Assembly: GCF_049065735.1 (NCBI RefSeq)
Contig: NZ_JBAKHD010000002.1
Location: 507,482-571,481 of the forward strand
Reading direction: 5' to 3'
DNA: 64,000 nt
Source of the DNA: Paramesorhizobium sp049065735
Lineage (GTDB): Bacteria > Pseudomonadota > Alphaproteobacteria > Rhizobiales > Rhizobiaceae
Shown here: in pieces, positions 59,372 through 64,000 of the stretch
How the letters are laid out: every line of letters begins with the position of its first letter
How positions within the stretch are numbered: the stretch's first letter is position 1
Made by a program: the position numbers and the translations under genes
The notes under the pieces: generated by a model
Database searches by the model: none
Seen by the model: the letters and a program-made list of their open reading frames with translations, nothing else
Told to the model about the DNA's origin: nothing

Positions 59372-61975
59372 ATGAATATCGAAAAATATAGCGAGCGCGT
59401 GCGCGGTTTCATCCAATCGGCTCAGTCCTTTGCGCTCTCCCAGAACAACCAGCAATTCATGCCGGAACATTTGCTCAAGGTCCTCGTCGATGACGATGAG
59501 GGGCTGGCGAGCTCGCTGATCGAACGGGCAGGCGGCAAGATCGCCGATGTGCGTCTCGGGTTGCAGGCGGCACTCGACGCGCTGCCCAAGGTTACCGGCG
59601 GCAACGATCAGCTTTACCTGTCGCAGCCGCTGGCAAAGGTGTTCACTACCGCCGAGGAACTGGCGAAGAAGGCGGGGGACAGCTTCGTCACCGTCGAGCG
59701 GCTTCTGACCGCGCTTGCCATCGAGAAATCGGCGAAGACCTCCGAGATACTTTCGCGCGCCGGGGTGACGCCGGCACGGCTCAACCAGGCGATCAACGAC
59801 ATCCGCAAGGGGCGCACTGCCGATTCGGCATCCGCTGAAAGCAGCTATGACGCGCTCAAGAAATATGCACGCGACCTGACTGCCGACGCCCGCGCGGGCA
59901 AGCTCGATCCGGTCATCGGGCGCGACGACGAAATCCGCCGTACGATCCAGGTGCTGTCGCGCCGCACCAAGAATAATCCCGTGCTGATCGGTGAGCCGGG
60001 CGTCGGCAAGACCGCGATCGCCGAAGGGCTGGCGCTCAGGATCGTCAATGGCGATGTCCCTGAATCGCTGAAAGACAAGCAACTGATGGCGCTCGACATG
60101 GGCGCGCTCATCGCCGGCGCGAAATATCGCGGCGAGTTCGAGGAGCGCCTCAAGGCGGTGCTTTCGGAAGTGCAGTCGGCGGCGGGGCAGATCATCCTTT
60201 TCATCGACGAGATGCACACGCTGGTCGGCGCGGGCAAGGCGGATGGCGCAATGGATGCGTCCAATCTCCTGAAGCCCGCTCTGGCGCGCGGCGAACTCCA
60301 CTGCATCGGCGCAACGACGCTCGACGAATACCGTAAATATGTGGAGAAGGACGCCGCGCTCGCCCGCCGGTTCCAGCCGGTCTTCGTCAACGAGCCGACG
60401 GTGGACGATACGATCTCGATCCTGCGCGGTCTCAAGGAGAAATATGAGCAGCACCATAAGGTGCGCGTTTCCGACTCGGCTCTGGTGGCGGCGGCTTCGC
60501 TGTCGAACCGCTATATCCCCGACCGCTTCCTGCCTGATAAGGCAATCGACCTCGTGGACGAGGCCGCGTCGCGCCTGCGCATGCAGGTCGATTCGAAGCC
60601 CGAGGAACTGGACGAGATCGACCGCCGCATCATGCAGTTGAAGATCGAACGCGAGGCGCTCAAGAATGAGAAGGATGCGGCCTCGAAGGACCGGCTCGAA
60701 AAGCTCGAGAAGGAGCTGGCCGGTCTCGAAGAGGAATCGGCGCGGCTCACCTCCGTCTGGCAGGCGGAGAAGCAGAAGCTGGGCCTCGCCGCTGACCTGA
60801 AAAAGCAACTGGACGAAGCACGCAACGCGCTCGCCATTGCGCAGCGCAGCGGCGAATTCCAGAAGGCGGGCGAGCTTGCCTATGGCAAGATTCCGCAGCT
60901 CGAAAAGCAATTGGCCGAGGCCGAAAGCAGCGAGAACAAAGGCTCGATGCTGGAAGAAACCGTTTCGTCCGATCACGTGGCGCAGGTCGTCTCGCGCTGG
61001 ACCGGCGTTCCCGTCGACCGGATGCTGGAAGGCGAACGCGAGAAGCTTCTGCGCATGGAGGACGAGCTTGCCAAGCGCGTCGTCGGCCAGGGCGAAGCAG
61101 TGCAGGCGGTTTCGAAGGCCGTGCGCCGTGCCCGCGCCGGATTGCAGGACCCGAACCGGCCCATCGGCTCGTTCATCTTCCTCGGCCCCACCGGCGTCGG
61201 CAAGACGGAGCTCGCCAAATCGCTCGCGGCCTTCCTCTTTTCCGATGAGACGGCGCTTTTGCGCATCGATATGTCGGAATATATGGAGAAGCACGCGGTC
61301 GCCCGGCTCATCGGCGCGCCTCCCGGCTATGTCGGCTATGACGAGGGCGGTGTGCTGACCGAAGCGGTGCGGCGGCGCCCCTATCAGGTGATCCTGTTTG
61401 ACGAGATCGAAAAGGCGCATCCCGACGTCTTTAATGTGCTGCTGCAGGTGCTCGATGACGGGCGGCTCACCGACGGGCAGGGCCGCACGGTCGATTTCCG
61501 CAACACGGTCATCATCATGACCTCCAATCTTGGGGCCGAGTATCTGGTTGGTCTTGGCGAGGACCAGGATGTGGAAACGGTGCGCGACGAGGTGATGGCG
61601 GTGGTGCGGGCGGCGTTCCGTCCGGAATTCCTCAACCGCGTCGACGAGATCATCCTCTTCCACCGGCTGAAGCGCAAGGACATGGACAAGATCGTCGATA
61701 TCCAGCTCGAGCGGCTGCAGAAGCTCCTCACGGACCGCAAGATCACCATCGAGATCAACGACGAAGCCCGCAACTGGCTGGCGCAGAGGGGCTACGATCC
61801 CGCCTATGGCGCGCGTCCCCTGAAGCGCGTCATCCAGAAGGAAGTGCAGGACCCGCTCGCCGAGCATATTTTGCTGGGCGACATTCTCGACGGCTCGACG
61901 GTGAAGATCACCAACGGTTCCGACCGGCTGAATTTCCGCGCGAAAGCGCCGGCCAAAGCGGCGGAAGCAGCCTGA
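59372..61975 (+). CDS. clpB: ATP-dependent disaggregase ClpB
   Basis: Hexameric AAA+ chaperone that resolubilises aggregates with DnaK. The 867 residues have the Clp N domain (1-145), AAA-1 with Walker A LIGEPGVGKTAIAEG near 207, the coiled-coil middle domain (about 400-530, rich in EKLEKELAGLEEES) that distinguishes ClpB, and AAA-2 with LGPTGVGKTELAKS near 605, then the C-terminal domain. AAGGAGA precedes ATG 59372; an earlier in-frame ATG at 59336 was rejected. Confidence 0.97.
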   Translation: MNIEKYSERVRGFIQSAQSFALSQNNQQFMPEHLLKVLVDDDEGLASSLIERAGGKIADVRLGLQAALDALPKVTGGNDQLYLSQPLAKVFTTAEELAKKAGDSFVTVERLLTALAIEKSAKTSEILSRAGVTPARLNQAINDIRKGRTADSASAESSYDALKKYARDLTADARAGKLDPVIGRDDEIRRTIQVLSRRTKNNPVLIGEPGVGKTAIAEGLALRIVNGDVPESLKDKQLMALDMGALIAGAKYRGEFEERLKAVLSEVQSAAGQIILFIDEMHTLVGAGKADGAMDASNLLKPALARGELHCIGATTLDEYRKYVEKDAALARRFQPVFVNEPTVDDTISILRGLKEKYEQHHKVRVSDSALVAAASLSNRYIPDRFLPDKAIDLVDEAASRLRMQVDSKPEELDEIDRRIMQLKIEREALKNEKDAASKDRLEKLEKELAGLEEESARLTSVWQAEKQKLGLAADLKKQLDEARNALAIAQRSGEFQKAGELAYGKIPQLEKQLAEAESSENKGSMLEETVSSDHVAQVVSRWTGVPVDRMLEGEREKLLRMEDELAKRVVGQGEAVQAVSKAVRRARAGLQDPNRPIGSFIFLGPTGVGKTELAKSLAAFLFSDETALLRIDMSEYMEKHAVARLIGAPPGYVGYDEGGVLTEAVRRRPYQVILFDEIEKAHPDVFNVLLQVLDDGRLTDGQGRTVDFRNTVIIMTSNLGAEYLVGLGEDQDVETVRDEVMAVVRAAFRPEFLNRVDEIILFHRLKRKDMDKIVDIQLERLQKLLTDRKITIEINDEARNWLAQRGYDPAYGARPLKRVIQKEVQDPLAEHILLGDILDGSTVKITNGSDRLNFRAKAPAKAAEAA

Positions 61976-61977
61976 TT

Positions 61978-62041
61978 CGATAGGGAGTAGGGAATAAGGA
62001 GTCGGGGGATGTGCTCCCTTACTTCCTTATTTCCCTACCGC
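61978..62041. repeat. Imperfect inverted repeat, GGGAATAAGG family
   Basis: TAGGGAGTAGGGAATAAGGA on the left is answered by CTTACTTCCTTATTTCCCTA on the right. It is related to the sucD-sucA gap sequence (843-1000). It may act as the clpB terminator-like hairpin. Confidence 0.65.
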
Positions 62042-62151
62042 CAATTTTCCTTTCCCTCGCGCCGCCATTTTCATGTCCAGTTCATCCTCCATGGGAAAAA
62101 TTCAGATAGGATCGCAGCCTCGCGATTCGTTGGGGACTTTCTGGTATATTC

Positions 62152-63585
<1,434 letters not shown>

Positions 63586-63625
63586 AGTTGGTTGCAGTTA
63601 GATTGGAAACGCTGGCGGGACAGTA

Positions 63626-63720
63626 CCCCCCTCTGTCCTGCCGGACATCTCCCCCTCAAGGGGGGAGATTGGATGCGACATCCGCTTTCGCCAGTCGCTG
63701 ACGCTGCAGAATAGAGCGCC
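63626..63720. repeat. Rhizobiales palindromic repeat (CTCCCCCTCAAGGGGGGAG)
   Basis: The palindrome CTCCCCCTCAAGGGGGGAG near 63650-63668, preceded by CTCTGTCCTGCCGGACAT, is a type seen widely between Rhizobiales genes. It lies between the L,D-transpeptidase gene and the IS remnant. Confidence 0.6.
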
Positions 63721-63750
63721 GCCGTCAATGACGGCTAGAGCGGGATGATT

Positions 63751-64000
63751 TCAAGTTCGTTCATATCCCGCTTCCTTGAAGTAATTTTGGCATTCCGTAG
63801 GGGAAACGGTTTGGAGGATGGCTGCGAGGGCCTGATAGATTGCGTCGCGGCTTCTGGCCTGGGCCTCGCGTAGCCAGTGCTTGATCTTGGCGAAGAGCTT
63901 TTCGATGGGATTGAGATCGGGGGAGTATTTGGGCAGGAAGAACAGTTTGGCTCCGGCCTTGCGGATCGCGGCGCGAATAGCTTTTGCCTTGTGTGAGCCC
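63751..64000 (-). mobile_element. IS630-family transposase, C-terminal part (runs off window)
   Basis: The minus-strand frame codes for the last 83 residues of a DDE transposase: AKLFFLPKYSPDLNPIEKLF is the IS630/Tc1 signature with the third acidic residue in NPIE, followed by KIKHWLREAQARSRDAI and an end at KEAGYERT. The stop is at 63751-63753. The element end is expected close by; a TA at 63735-63736 is a possible target duplication. The 5' part lies outside the window. Confidence 0.9.

Noticed and set aside
59312..61867. Very long minus-strand open frame opposite clpB
   Set aside because: Codon-reversal artefact of clpB. The plus-strand product is an unmistakable ClpB with both Walker motifs.

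Overview
This window is chromosomal DNA from an alphaproteobacterium of the order Hyphomicrobiales (Rhizobiales), probably close to Brucella/Ochrobactrum. The evidence is the near-Brucella character of SucA and SdhA, the gene pairings (sucD-sucA-sucB with a downstream lpdA, sdhCDAB, hemC-hemD-mic60-hemY, lysC-ptsP-prfA-prmC, a CenR/OtpR-type regulator beside a cyclic-nucleotide-binding protein) and several short palindromic repeat families of the kind scattered through these genomes. The genus is inference; no rRNA is present.

Layout. 1-8.2 kb: 2-oxoglutarate dehydrogenase/succinyl-CoA synthetase genes (partial sucD, sucA, sucB, a LysE-type exporter, a small secreted protein, lpdA). 8.3-14.1 kb: a small membrane protein, xerC, rimM-trmD, rplS, a frameshifted P-loop kinase remnant, leuC. 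14.2-16.1 kb: a membrane GGDEF protein and a GNAT acetyltransferase. 16.3-19.9 kb: sdhCDAB. 19.9-24.0 kb: a VapBC-type toxin-antitoxin pair whose toxin has a 3' frameshift, a glyoxalase-fold protein, OsmC, a UbiH-type hydroxylase and a TesB thioesterase. 24.1-26.3 kb: glnK-amtB, each with a candidate sigma-54 promoter. 26.3-32.6 kb: ftsK (with a perfect CtrA-type box), lolA, xthA and an ABC-F ATPase preceded by a possible leader peptide. 32.6-36.9 kb: cyclic-nucleotide-binding protein, CenR-like regulator, a YkuD-domain protein, and a MocR regulator divergent from an EamA exporter. 36.9-37.6 kb: a gene-poor, hairpin-rich stretch. 37.6-45.7 kb: EVE and YciI proteins, gpsA-tsaD, the hemC-hemD-mic60-hemY cluster and a TerB-like protein. 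45.9-51.3 kb: aqpZ, a small lipoprotein, a methyltransferase, glutaredoxin, nitrilase, DUF1178, an RhtA-like exporter and ubiG. 51.5-57.5 kb: lysC, ptsP, prfA, prmC. 57.8-64 kb: a DUF4167 protein, a coiled-coil membrane protein, clpB, a secreted L,D-transpeptidase and the end of an IS630-type transposase.

Most of the window is core metabolism and housekeeping: TCA cycle and respiration (suc, lpdA, sdh), nitrogen sensing (glnK-amtB, ptsP), heme and ubiquinone synthesis, translation (rimM, trmD, rplS, tsaD, prfA, prmC), and cell division and envelope (ftsK, xerC, lolA, L,D-transpeptidases, Mic60). No prophage, CRISPR array, tRNA, rRNA or secretion cluster was seen. The unusual content is between genes: a MITE-like family with 29-bp inverted ends (three full copies, two partial), two short palindrome families (one supplies the C-terminus of the MocR protein), a larger composite repeat, two single-base frameshifts, and several readable regulatory sites.
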